DNA of 64,000 bases, from assembly GCF_000165465.1 (NCBI RefSeq), contig NC_017455.1:124001-188000 (forward strand). Reading direction: 5' to 3'. Below, piece after piece: positions 29,114 through 37,473 of the stretch; the stretch's first letter is position 1; every line of letters starts with the position of its first letter. This DNA is from Halanaerobium praevalens DSM 2228. GTDB lineage: Bacteria > Bacillota > Halanaerobiia > Halanaerobiales > Halanaerobiaceae. The notes under the pieces were generated by a model, which had not been told where the DNA came from, ran no database searches, and saw only the letters and a program-made list of their open reading frames with translations. A program made the translations under genes and the position numbers.

Positions 29114-29899
29114 ATGAAAAAACAAAATATAATAGTGGTGGTTGTATTAGCAGTATTATTTTTATCAATTAATGTTATTGGGGCAGCCCAGGTGGGTGCT
29201 GAGGATTTAATAGTTGTAGGTACAGGTGGTAATTACAATCCATGGTGTTTCCAGAAAGATGGTAAATTACAAGGCTTCGAAATTGATGTTTGGCATGAGA
29301 TATCTAAAAGAACAGGTTATGAGGTTGAGTTTAAGATAGCTGAATTTAGTGGGTTAATGGGAATGTTAGATACAAATAAAATTGATACTGTTGCCCATCA
29401 AATGTCTATTACACCAGAAAGAGAAAAAAAATATGTCTTTACTAAACCTTATGCTTATAGTAAATATGATTTTATAGTAAAAAATGATAGTTCTTATCAA
29501 TCTATGGAAGATTTAAAAAATAAGAAAATCGGTGCCTGGTTGGGTGGAAATGGTCAAAGAACTTTAGAAAATTTAGATAAGGAAAAAGAACTTAAATTAA
29601 ATAAAAAATATTACGATGGTGCTCCTTTAGAAAAATTAGTTGAATCTGGAAGACTTGATGCTTGTTGGCAGTCAGCTGTTAAATCTAAATCTGTAATTGA
29701 ACAAGAAAATATGGATTTAAGATTAATGGGTGTGAATACAACTATTGGAACTGAAATTAATGCTTATGCGTTTACCAAAAATAGTAATAATCAAAAGAAA
29801 ATAACTGAAATAAATAAAGCTATTAATGCTATGCATAATGATGGAACATTATCTTTTTTATCAATGAAATGGTTTGATATTGAAACAACTACAAAATAA
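29114..29899 (+). CDS. Amino-acid ABC transporter, substrate-binding protein (family 3)
   Basis: 261-residue extracytoplasmic binding protein with an N-terminal hydrophobic signal sequence (about residues 5-28, no lipobox Cys). The type II binding-protein fold shows GFEIDVWHEISKRTGYEVEF, DTVAHQMSITPEREKKYVFTKPY and LKNKKIGAWLGGNGQ. The ATG at 29114 follows AAGGAGG; a longer frame from 29042 runs back into yedE and is rejected. With the permease and ATPase genes that follow it forms a complete polar-amino-acid importer. Sandwiched between selenium/sulfur genes, cystine, selenocystine or a related compound is the likely substrate. Confidence 0.9.
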   Translation: MKKQNIIVVVVLAVLFLSINVIGAAQVGAEDLIVVGTGGNYNPWCFQKDGKLQGFEIDVWHEISKRTGYEVEFKIAEFSGLMGMLDTNKIDTVAHQMSITPEREKKYVFTKPYAYSKYDFIVKNDSSYQSMEDLKNKKIGAWLGGNGQRTLENLDKEKELKLNKKYYDGAPLEKLVESGRLDACWQSAVKSKSVIEQENMDLRLMGVNTTIGTEINAYAFTKNSNNQKKITEINKAINAMHNDGTLSFLSMKWFDIETTTK

Positions 29900-30046
29900 T
29901 TAGTTGGAACTGCTTGCAATATAAAGGGAGATGGAGCTATTGCTTTAATGTTTACGGGCTTAAATAGAAAGCAGGCTGAATAATTTTATAAATTATTCTT
30001 TTAAATTCAATAATATATATAATAATGAAAGAGGCTGAAAATAATA

Positions 30047-30709
30047 ATGTTTGATATTAATTATGCTATAAATTTATTCCCATTTATGATTAAAAAATTA
30101 AATATAACCTTAAGTATATCTTTGTTAGCATTGATTTTTGGCTTAATAATAGCTTTGATTATTGCCTTTATCTGCAATTGCAAATTTAAAGGCTTATATT
30201 CTTTGGCAAAGATATATGTCTCATTTTTTAGGGGAACACCTTTAATTACTCAATTGTTTTTTCTCTATTTTGGTCTTCCACAAATCATACCTTTTTTTAA
30301 TCGAGTTAATGGTTTTACAATTGCGATAATTGGTCTGAGTCTGAATTCAGGAGCTTATATGTCTGAAGCCATTAGAGGTGCGATTTCATCTATTGATAAA
30401 GGTCAGATGGAAGCTTCTTTGTCTGTTGGGATGAGCTATTTTCAAGCTATGAGAAGAATAATAATGCCTCAAGCTGCCAGAGTAGCAATTCCAACCCTTT
30501 TTAATAGTTTTATTAATATTATAAAAGGAACAGCCTTAACTTTTACAATAGGAGTTACTGAAGTTATGGCTACAGCTAAGATGGAAGGAGCTTCTTCTTA
30601 CAGGTATTTTGAAGCATTTGCAAATGTAATAATAATATATTGGATTGTGGTTCAATTATTTAGCTTTATCCAGCAAAAAATTGAAATAAAGATGAGCAAA
30701 GCATATTAA
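30047..30709 (+). CDS. Amino-acid ABC transporter permease
   Basis: 220-residue HisM/GlnP-type inner-membrane permease with five predicted helices. [21 protein letters not shown] and the EAA loop ([31 protein letters not shown] region) mark the polar-amino-acid family. It is the membrane channel for the binding protein upstream and the ATPase 11 bp downstream. The 147-bp gap before it shows no gene. Confidence 0.92.
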   Translation: MFDINYAINLFPFMIKKLNITLSISLLALIFGLIIALIIAFICNCKFKGLYSLAKIYVSFFRGTPLITQLFFLYFGLPQIIPFFNRVNGFTIAIIGLSLNSGAYMSEAIRGAISSIDKGQMEASLSVGMSYFQAMRRIIMPQAARVAIPTLFNSFINIIKGTALTFTIGVTEVMATAKMEGASSYRYFEAFANVIIIYWIVVQLFSFIQQKIEIKMSKAY

Positions 30710-30720
30710 GGTGGGTATAT

Positions 30721-31452
30721 ATGATAAAGATTGAAAATCTCTATAAAAAATTTAATGATCTTGAAGTACTAAAAGGAATTAACTTAGAAATTAAAAAAGG
30801 TGAAGTTATTGTAATAATTGGTCCATCAGGTACAGGTAAATCGACACTATTAAGATGCTTAAATTATTTAGAAAGTCCAGATAGTGGGATAATTGAAATT
30901 GGAAATATGAAAATAGATACTGAAAATGTGACTAAACATGAAATTTCTGCACTGAGAAGAAATAGTTCTATGGTTTTTCAAACTTATAATTTATTTAAAA
31001 ACAAAACAGCTTTAGAAAATATAACTGAATCTTTGATTACTGTAAAAAAAATAAATAAACAAAAAGCGGAAAAAATTGGACTAAATATCTTAGACCAGAT
31101 AGGTTTGAGTGATAAGAAAGATAATTATCCTTCTCAACTATCAGGAGGACAGAAACAAAGAATTGGAATTGGAAGAGCTATGGCAGTAAATCCTGAAGTG
31201 ATTTTATTTGATGAACCTACTTCATCCTTGGACCCTGAACTGGTTGGTGAAGTTTTAGATGTCATAAAAGCTCTAGCTGAAAAGAATATGACTATGTTAA
31301 TTGTTACTCATGAAATGGGTTTTGCTAAAGAAGCTGCAGATAGAGTTATTTTTATGGATGAAGGAAAAATAATTGAAGAAACTGAAGCAGATGTAATATT
31401 CGATAGTCCTCAAAATGAAAGAACAAAGAGATTTTTAAATAAAGTTTTATAA
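30721..31452 (+). CDS. Amino-acid ABC transporter ATP-binding protein
   Basis: 243-residue GlnQ-type ATPase. Walker [11 protein letters not shown]-loop VFQTYNLF, signature [16 protein letters not shown], Walker [15 protein letters not shown] and the H-loop [10 protein letters not shown] are all intact. It powers the importer formed with the two preceding gene products. ATG 30721 follows AAGGTGGG at the end of the permease gene. Confidence 0.95.
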   Translation: MIKIENLYKKFNDLEVLKGINLEIKKGEVIVIIGPSGTGKSTLLRCLNYLESPDSGIIEIGNMKIDTENVTKHEISALRRNSSMVFQTYNLFKNKTALENITESLITVKKINKQKAEKIGLNILDQIGLSDKKDNYPSQLSGGQKQRIGIGRAMAVNPEVILFDEPTSSLDPELVGEVLDVIKALAEKNMTMLIVTHEMGFAKEAADRVIFMDEGKIIEETEADVIFDSPQNERTKRFLNKVL

Positions 31453-31533
31453 CTCTAATTTTAAAAAATAAATATAATTCTGGTTATTAAATAGGATTTT
31501 AAGAATTAATAATTAATTTAGGAGGAAATGACA

Positions 31534-31737
31534 ATGAAAAAAGTAGATGCTCGTGGACGTTCTTGTCCTGAACCTGTTGTAATGACAAAAGAAGCATTAG
31601 AAAATAGTCAAGAAGATTTAGAGATACTTGTTGGAGAAGAAGTTGCAAAAGAAAATGTGATTCGTTTTGTCAGAAAATCAGGAGCTGAAGTTGAAGTAAG
31701 TAAAATTGAAGATGGCTATAAGCTAATTGTAAAATAA
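31534..31737 (+). CDS. TusA/SirA-like sulfur-carrier protein
   Basis: 67-residue TusA-fold protein with the conserved Cys in ARGRSCPEPVVMTKEAL. TusA-type proteins carry persulfide (or selenide) from a desulfurase to an acceptor. ATG 31534 is preferred to ATG 31528 because the GGAGG at 31521 leaves only two bases before the latter. It lies between the ABC importer and a DUF169 gene, and pairs logically with the cysteine desulfurase at 26675 and the longer YedF at 35050. Confidence 0.88.
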   Translation: MKKVDARGRSCPEPVVMTKEALENSQEDLEILVGEEVAKENVIRFVRKSGAEVEVSKIEDGYKLIVK

Positions 31738-31794
31738 TAATAAAAAAGTAGATTTTAAAAAGTTAAATCTACTATTGAGGAGGTGATTTACTTA

Positions 31795-32610
31795 ATGAAA
31801 CAAAACTTTGGTTATTCAGAGTTAATAGCAAGAGTAAATTCTGTATTAGAGCTTAAGCGAAATATAGTTGGAGTAAAATTTATTTTTAATAAAGAAGAAT
31901 TTGAAAAATATGGTGGAGCAGATTCTAAGAAAAAAAGATCTTATTGCAGAATGGTAAAAGAAGCAGCAGATGGACAAAAAATTACCGCTGATTTTGATAA
32001 TTTTTCTTGTTTTGCAGGAGCTAGAGCTTTGGGAATTGTAGAATTAGATGAAGCCTATAAATCAGGGGCATATTATGATGGCTGTGGTTTATATCAAGAT
32101 TCGGCTACTGCTAGAGCAGCTACAGATGCCATAGAAATTTGTGAGCATGATCTTTATGGAGTTCAGGTTAAACCCTTAAAAGATTTTAAACAGCGCCCAG
32201 ATATTATAATCATAATCACTAATTCATTTAATGCAATGAGATTAATTCAAGCTTATAGTCATCAATATGGACCATATAAAGAGTTTAAAATGCTGGGTAA
32301 TCAAGCAATCTGTTCTGAATGTACTGCTCAACCTTATAAAAATGATAATATTAGTTTTTCTCTTCTTTGTGCAGGGGCCAGAAAAAGTGGTTTTAAACAA
32401 GAAGAGGTAGGTCTTGGTATCAAATCTGAAAAATTTGAAGCTATAGTAGCTGGACTTTGTGCAACAGTTACTCCTGTTGAAAATAATCAAAACAAAAAAT
32501 TGATTGCAAAAAAGTTGCAAATAAATAAAATTAAGGATGTTAAATTAACTTATAATAAAAATTATGGAGATCAATTAAGACATTATGATTTAGATTTATT
32601 TTTAAGATAG
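31795..32610 (+). CDS. DUF169 family protein
   Basis: 271-residue protein with DUF169-like features: an early Cys in RSYCRMVKEA, NFSCFAGARALGI, GLYQDSATARAA and AICSECTAQPY. The function of the family is not established; its conserved cysteines suggest metal or cofactor binding, and it recurs near redox and selenium genes. ATG 31795 has GAGGAGGTG upstream; an upstream GTG at 31783 lies within that site. The neighbours (TusA-like protein, double-cubane protein with activase) suggest a role in a low-potential redox process. Confidence 0.75.
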   Translation: MKQNFGYSELIARVNSVLELKRNIVGVKFIFNKEEFEKYGGADSKKKRSYCRMVKEAADGQKITADFDNFSCFAGARALGIVELDEAYKSGAYYDGCGLYQDSATARAATDAIEICEHDLYGVQVKPLKDFKQRPDIIIIITNSFNAMRLIQAYSHQYGPYKEFKMLGNQAICSECTAQPYKNDNISFSLLCAGARKSGFKQEEVGLGIKSEKFEAIVAGLCATVTPVENNQNKKLIAKKLQINKIKDVKLTYNKNYGDQLRHYDLDLFLR

Positions 32611-32691
32611 TTAATTTTAATTTAATATTTTACATAGATTAAATTTAAAATAATTTTTTAAATTAAAAAATCTAATTGGGGGTTAATTAAA

Positions 32692-33843
32692 ATGAAAAAT
32701 ATCGAAGAAATTTTAGCTGGTTTAGACGGAGAACTTAAAGGACATGGTCCGATAGCAATGAAAGATATGGTAGAAAAAAAAGGGAAAAATGTTGTAGGTA
32801 CATATTGTGTTTTTACTCCTTATGAAGTAATTAGAGCTGCTGATGCAGTACCTGTAACTTTATGTAGTACTAGCAATGATACTATTGATGAAGCTGAAAA
32901 AGATTTACCAAGAAATTTATGTCCTTTAATTAAATCAAGTTATGGTTTTGCTATTACGGATAAATGTCCCTATTTTCATTTTGCCGATCTGATTGTTGGA
33001 GAAACAACCTGTGATGGTAAAAAGAAAATGTATGAATATTTAGATGAGGTAACTCCAGTTCATGTAATGCAATTACCTCAATCAGCAAAAAGGCAGTCAG
33101 ATTTCGATTTTTGGAAAAAGGAAGTATTAGTTTTAAAAGAAACTTTAGAAGAAAAATTTGAAACTGAAATTACTGAAGAGCGGCTGGCTCAAGAAATAGA
33201 AATTAAAAATGAAGAAAGAAATACCTTGAAAGAATTTTATCAGTTAGCAAAACTAAATCCTTCCCCAATTTATGGAACGGAAATTTTCAAAGTTTTAAAT
33301 ATTTCTAATTATACTTTTGATAAGGAAATTGCTAACAAAAGAACTAAAGCAGTTACAGCAGATATTTTAGAAAGATATAATCAAGGTGAAAAAAGAATTA
33401 GTGAATCTGCACCTCGAATTTTAGTTACTGGTTGTCCAATGGGTAAGGCTACCTTAAAAGTGATTGAAGCAATTGAAAATAATGGCGGTTCTGTAGTTTG
33501 TTTAGAAAACTGTACTGGTTTAAAACCAAATGAAGAAACTGTAGACCCTACTAAAAGTCCAATTGATGCTATTGCAGAAAAATATTTAAATACACCTTGT
33601 TCTTGTATGAGTCCTAATGACAATCGAGTTGATTTAATTAATAGATTAGTCTCAGAATATGAAGTTGATGGTGTAGTAGATATGGTTTTACAGGCTTGTC
33701 ATACTTATAATGTTGAAACAAAAAGAATAAAAGATGAGCTGAAAGGATCAAATACTGCTTATATTAATATTGAAACTGATTATTCTCAGTCAGATACAGG
33801 TCAATTAGAAACTCGTTTAACTGCATTTTTAGAAATGCTTTAG
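32692..33843 (+). CDS. 2-hydroxyacyl-CoA dehydratase D-component family / double-cubane cluster protein
   Basis: 383-residue protein of the HgdB/FldB family, YjiM subgroup. Conserved Cys residues in VGTYCVFTPYE, RNLCPLIKSSYGF, DKCPYFHFADL and GETTCDGKKKMYEYL would ligate an iron-sulfur cluster. Proteins of this subgroup with an adjacent activase bind an [8Fe-9S] double-cubane cluster and reduce small molecules at low potential. There is only one dehydratase-type subunit, unlike the two-subunit 2-hydroxyacyl-CoA dehydratases, and no acyl-CoA gene nearby, so the double-cubane role fits better. The substrate is unknown. GGGGG precedes the ATG. Confidence 0.82.
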   Translation: MKNIEEILAGLDGELKGHGPIAMKDMVEKKGKNVVGTYCVFTPYEVIRAADAVPVTLCSTSNDTIDEAEKDLPRNLCPLIKSSYGFAITDKCPYFHFADLIVGETTCDGKKKMYEYLDEVTPVHVMQLPQSAKRQSDFDFWKKEVLVLKETLEEKFETEITEERLAQEIEIKNEERNTLKEFYQLAKLNPSPIYGTEIFKVLNISNYTFDKEIANKRTKAVTADILERYNQGEKRISESAPRILVTGCPMGKATLKVIEAIENNGGSVVCLENCTGLKPNEETVDPTKSPIDAIAEKYLNTPCSCMSPNDNRVDLINRLVSEYEVDGVVDMVLQACHTYNVETKRIKDELKGSNTAYINIETDYSQSDTGQLETRLTAFLEML

Positions 33844-33855
33844 AGGGGTAATAAA

Positions 33856-34620
33856 ATGTACTATATTGGAATTGATATTGGTTCTGTTGCTTGTAAAGGA
33901 ATTTTATTTAAAAATGGAATTATTGATAAAAGCTTAGCTCCAACTGGTTGGAATCCTCAAAAAAGTGGAGAGCAAACCCTTAATTATTTATTAGAAGCTA
34001 ATAATTTGCAAGCTAAAGATATTAAAGGTGTTGTTGCAACTGGTTATGGTCGAGTTTCACAGAAATTTGCTGATAAGACTGTAACTGAAATAACCTGTCA
34101 TGGTAAAGGTGGCTATTATTTAAATAATGAAATTAGAACAATTGTAGATATTGGAGGCCAAGATAGCAAAGTTATTTCGCTTAATGAAGCTGGACAAGTA
34201 GTTGATTTTGTGATGAATGATAAATGTGCTGCTGGAACTGGCAAATTTTTAGAGATGACAATTAATTCTTTAGAAGAGCAAATTGATAATTTAGATAAGT
34301 TGATTAAGGGTGAAAAAAAAGCAAATATTAGCAGTATGTGTGCTGTTTTTGCAGAATCTGAAATAATTTCTCTTTTAGCAGATGGAGTTTCTAAAAGTGA
34401 AATTGCTGGTGGAATTATAGATTCTATCATTAACCGGATTAATATTTTATTAAGCAAAATAACTTTTAGAGAAAAGGTTCTTTTTACAGGGGGCTTAGCC
34501 CAGAGTCAGGTTATTAAAAATGAACTAAGTAAAAAATTAGATACACAAGTTTTAAGTTATGCAGATTCTCAATTTGCAGGAGCAATTGGTGGAGCTTTAA
34601 TAGCTAGTAATCTGGGATGA
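33856..34620 (+). CDS. Activase ATPase of the dehydratase/double-cubane protein (HgdC/YjiL type)
   Basis: 254-residue ASKHA-fold ATPase that injects electrons into its partner on ATP hydrolysis. Phosphate loop YYIGIDIGSVACKG, the second motif VDIGGQDSKV, and two cysteines (in DKCAAGTGKF and SSMCAVFAESE) that hold the single [4Fe-4S] cluster at the dimer interface are present. It follows the partner gene by 12 bp with GAGGGG before the ATG. The pair forms an ATP-driven low-potential reductase module. Confidence 0.9.
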   Translation: MYYIGIDIGSVACKGILFKNGIIDKSLAPTGWNPQKSGEQTLNYLLEANNLQAKDIKGVVATGYGRVSQKFADKTVTEITCHGKGGYYLNNEIRTIVDIGGQDSKVISLNEAGQVVDFVMNDKCAAGTGKFLEMTINSLEEQIDNLDKLIKGEKKANISSMCAVFAESEIISLLADGVSKSEIAGGIIDSIINRINILLSKITFREKVLFTGGLAQSQVIKNELSKKLDTQVLSYADSQFAGAIGGALIASNLG

Positions 34621-34768
34621 ATTTTAAATTTTGCTTTTATACTTTCTCATTTATGATATAATAAAAAAAGTAAGAAGCCATTAACTTAGCTTGATTTTTA
34701 TAGTTTAATTTAAAAAATAATTTAAGATTTAATTTAAAAAAGTAAATCAGATTAAAGGAGAAATAATA

Positions 34769-35023
34769 TTGGAAACTTATAATTTAATTTTCACTTTTTA
34801 TTCAACTCACCTTGCTTTAGAATTTGAAAATGTTTTAAAAGCAAATCAGATTGATGTTAATATTATTCCAGTCCCGAGACAAATTAGTTCTTCCTGTGGT
34901 CTATCTGGTAAGATTAAATTGCAAGATTTGGAGCAAGTTAAAAAACTAGCTGCTGAAAATAAAATAGAATATGAAGATATTTATCAAGTTAAAGATCAAG
35001 ATTTTAAAAAAATTTCTAATTAA
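34769..35023 (+). CDS. DUF3343 putative Se/S carrier-like protein
   Basis: 84-residue protein, family DUF3343, with the conserved Cys in PVPRQISSSCGLSGKI. The family is regularly found beside yedF, selD and EF2568-type genes and is thought to carry sulfur or selenium, but this has no firm experimental basis that I can cite. TTG start at 34769 with AAAGGAG eight bases upstream. The about 150 bp before it are AT-rich. Confidence 0.82.
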   Translation: METYNLIFTFYSTHLALEFENVLKANQIDVNIIPVPRQISSSCGLSGKIKLQDLEQVKKLAAENKIEYEDIYQVKDQDFKKISN

Positions 35024-35049
35024 AAAATAGTTTAAAGGAGGAGTCGCTA

Positions 35050-35628
35050 ATGAAAGAGATAGATGCTAAAGGACTTGCTTGTCCTAAGCCAGTTGTACTT
35101 GCTAAAAAAGCGATTAATTCGAATCAAGAAGTTTTAGTAATTGTTGATAATCAAACTGCTGCTAATAATTTGAAAAAATTAGCAAAAAAAATGGGAGCAG
35201 AAGTTTCAGTTGTAGAAGAATCAGAGACAGAATTTAAAGTCATGTTTAAAAAATTAAAAACTACTAATCAAGCAGATTCTGAGGTGAATTCTAAGCCCAG
35301 TGCTAAAACATTTTTGATTGCTGCTGATAAAATGGGCACAGGAGAAGCTGAATTAGGTAAAATCTTAATTAAAGGCTTTATCTCTACGATCAAAGAACTT
35401 GAGCCTCTACCACAAAAGATTATTTTTATTAATTCTGGAGTTAAATTAGCTGTAAATGAGGAAATTATTCCTTATTTAAAAGAGCTTATCCAAAAAGAAG
35501 TAGAAATACTTTTATGTGGAACCTGTGTTGATTATTATGGACTGCAAGCAGAAATTGAATTAGGAGAAATTAGTAATATGTACGAAATAGCTTCTGCTTT
35601 AAATACTGATCAAGTTGTAAGAATCTAA
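35050..35628 (+). CDS. yedF: Selenium metabolism protein YedF (TusA-DsrE fusion)
   Basis: 192-residue two-domain protein. Residues 1-75 are a TusA-like domain with Cys11 in GLACPKPVVLAKKA; residues about 90-190 are a DsrE-like domain with CGTCVDYYGL. This YedF architecture tracks with selenium-utilising bacteria and with selD. It could hand selenium to SelD or to a downstream acceptor. AAAGGAGG lies before the ATG, and selD starts 49 bp after its stop. Confidence 0.88.
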   Translation: MKEIDAKGLACPKPVVLAKKAINSNQEVLVIVDNQTAANNLKKLAKKMGAEVSVVEESETEFKVMFKKLKTTNQADSEVNSKPSAKTFLIAADKMGTGEAELGKILIKGFISTIKELEPLPQKIIFINSGVKLAVNEEIIPYLKELIQKEVEILLCGTCVDYYGLQAEIELGEISNMYEIASALNTDQVVRI

Positions 35629-35677
35629 TTTTAATAAATATGATAAAATAAATAATTTACAAAGAGTTGGTGTTAAA

Positions 35678-36718
35678 ATGGAAAAAATAAAATTAACTGA
35701 TTATAGTAAAACTTCTGGTTGAGCAGCTAAAATGGGCCCTCGGGCTTTGGCGCAGGTACTGCGTCACGTTAATTTTCCTGCTGATCCAGAAAAATTGTTA
35801 ATTGGACTTGATAAAGCAGATGATGCTGCTGTTTATAGTTTAACAGATGAACTAGCCTTAATTCAGACTTTAGATTTTTTTACTCCAGTAGTAGATGATC
35901 CCTATTTATTTGGTCAGATTGCTGCAGCTAATGCTTTAAGTGATGTTTATGCTATGGGTGGCAAACCTATTTTGGCGATGAATATAGTTGGCTTTCCTTC
36001 CTGTTTAGAGACTGAGGTCCTCTCTCAAATTTTACAGGGAGGAGCAGATAAAGTTAAAGAAGCAGGTGCCAGTTTATGTGGTGGTCATACAGTTGTAGAT
36101 GAAGAACCTAAATATGGACTTTCAGTTACTGGAACAGTTGCTCCAGCTGATTTACTCAGCAACTCTGGAATTAAAGCAGATGATTTAATCATTTTAACTA
36201 AACCTTTAGGGACTGGAGTTATGATTACAGCCCTTAAAGCAGGATTTGCTAAGAGTGATCAAAGTAATCCAGCAGTGAAATCAATGTTGACTTTAAATAA
36301 TATTGCTTTAGAATATTTTGCTGAATATCAAATCAATGCTTGTACAGATGTAACAGGTTTTGGCCTAATTGGTCATTTGCTTGAGATGTCTGAAAACAGT
36401 AGTTTAGAAATTGAAATTGATGCTCCAGAAATCCCTATTTTTGAGGGCGTTAGAGATTTCGCTGAAACAGGTCTTTTACCGGCTGGTGCTTATAAGAATC
36501 AAGAAAATTATCAGGAATTTGTAGTCGAAGAAGGAAAAAGAGACCAAACTCTTTATGATTTAATGTATGATCCTCAAACTTCAGGTGGACTTTTAATTTC
36601 AGTAGCTGCAGAAGATGCTGCAGAGTTATTAATTGATCTTTATGCTGCAGATATTGAGGCTGCTGTAATTGCTAAAGCTAAAAAAGGTGAAAAAGGTATT
36701 AAAATAAAATGGAATTAA
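35678..36718 (+). CDS. selD: Selenide, water dikinase SelD (selenoprotein)
   Basis: 346-residue enzyme making selenophosphate from selenide and ATP, the donor for Sec-tRNA. The frame begins at ATG 35678 and reads an in-frame TGA at 35720-35722 as Sec15 in the motif TSGUAAKMGP, the catalytic position (Cys or Sec in the family) followed by the essential Lys18. GLDKADDAAVY, LIQTLDFFTPVVDDP and GGHTVVDEEPKYGLS are further SelD signatures. A candidate SECIS hairpin follows the TGA. A caller that stops at TGA would start the gene falsely at 35732. SelD thus depends on its own product, allowing feedback by selenium status. Confidence 0.95.
35720..35764 (+). promoter_or_regulatory. SECIS element in selD
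   Basis: TGA at 35720-35722 is followed 28 bases later by a perfect stem cgcag-gta-ctgcg (35751-35763), which puts G-U-containing apical bases about 33 nt from the UGA, within the bacterial SECIS range bound by SelB. The hairpin is seen; SelB binding is inferred. Confidence 0.6.
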
Positions 36719-36745
36719 ATTATTAAAAAGTAAATTATTTTTTTT

Positions 36746-36785
36746 ATCTCTTAGAGTAGTGAAAACTATTTTAGGAGATTTTTTT
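36746..36785 (+). terminator. Strong terminator after selD
   Basis: A 15-bp stem (atctcttagagtagt / actattttaggagat, with G-U pairs) closed by a GAAA tetraloop and followed by TTTTTTT. It separates the selenium block from the grd operon. Confidence 0.9.
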
Positions 36786-36865
36786 GTTTTGAGAGCTAAT
36801 TGATTTAATAAGGATTCAACTTTTAAAAAACAGAAAATTTAAATAAAAGTAGTAAAAAAAATCAC

Positions 36866-36902
36866 AATCATGATTGACATATAATCATGATTATGCTATT
36901 AT
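36866..36902 (+). promoter_or_regulatory. grdA promoter with duplicated aatcatgatt operator
   Basis: A near-ideal sigma-A promoter: TTGACA (36874-36879), 17-bp spacer, TATTAT (36897-36902) with TG extension. The 10-bp palindrome aatcatgatt occurs twice, at 36866-36875 (overlapping the -35) and 36883-36892 (in the spacer), 17 bp apart. A repressor bound here would block RNA polymerase. The TetR regulator at 41882 is a candidate, but its own upstream region lacks this palindrome. Confidence 0.7.
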
Positions 36903-36948
36903 AAAATTGTGAAAATGATGAAAATAAAGAATAAAGGAGGTGCAACTT

Positions 36949-37419
36949 ATGTTAGAAGGTAAAAAGATCGCTATCTTAGGTGATCGCGATGGTATTCCTG
37001 GGCCAGCAATTGAAGAATGCATGGAAACAACTGGTGCAGATGAAGTCGTTTTTACTACAACTGAGTGCTTTGTCTGAACAAGCGCAGGAGCTATGGACCT
37101 AGAAAATCAGCAGAGAATAAAAGATCTTGCTGATAAACATGGTGCGGAAAATCTAGTTGTTATCTTAGGTGGAGCAGAAGCAGAAGCTTCTGGTTTAGCC
37201 TGTGAAACAGTAACAAATGGAGATCCAACCTTTGCTGGTCCTTTAGCAGGAGTTCCGTTGGGACTCGCGTGTTATCATGTCGTGGAGCCAGAAATCAAAG
37301 CTGAGATTGAGGAAGATGTTTATGAAGAACAAATCAGCATGATGGAAATGGTAATAGATGTTGAAGCTATTGTTGAAGAGGTAAAAACCTATCGCGAGAA
37401 GTATTCAGAGTATATTTAA
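36949..37419 (+). CDS. grdA: Glycine/sarcosine/betaine reductase selenoprotein A
   Basis: 156-residue selenoprotein that carries the carboxymethyl-selenoether intermediate from protein B to protein C. The frame begins at ATG 36949 behind AAAGGAGGTG and reads TGA at 37075-37077 as Sec43 in the redox motif [13 protein letters not shown] (Cys40-x-x-Sec43). The C-terminal part ([22 protein letters not shown] region) matches GrdA. Length is standard. A gene model starting at 37093 would miss the N-terminal third and the active site. Protein A is regenerated by the thioredoxin system, here encoded at 42726-44283. Confidence 0.96.
37075..37096 (+). promoter_or_regulatory. SECIS element in grdA (weak hairpin)
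   Basis: After the TGA, ca-agc-gcagga-gct-atg can fold into a short stem with one bulged A and a loop containing GG. The fold is less convincing than those in selD and grdH, but its position fits a bacterial SECIS. Confidence 0.45.
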
Positions 37420-37473
37420 AACTAAACTCTGATATCAATTGTGATTGAATTATTATGAAAGGGGTGGACCGCG

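Noticed and set aside
29900-30046. Small gene in the gap between binding protein and permease
   Set aside because: Only an 11-codon ATG frame is present, with no conserved features.
32692-34620. 2-hydroxyacyl-CoA dehydratase for amino-acid fermentation
   Set aside because: There is only one dehydratase-type subunit and no CoA-transferase or acyl-CoA gene alongside; the double-cubane subgroup fits better.
35732-36718. SelD starting at an internal ATG
   Set aside because: Residues before it, including the catalytic Sec15 region, align with SelD, so the TGA is recoded.
37093-37419. Short GrdA starting at an internal ATG
   Set aside because: Upstream frame across TGA 37075 contains the ribosome binding site, the start and the CxxU active site.
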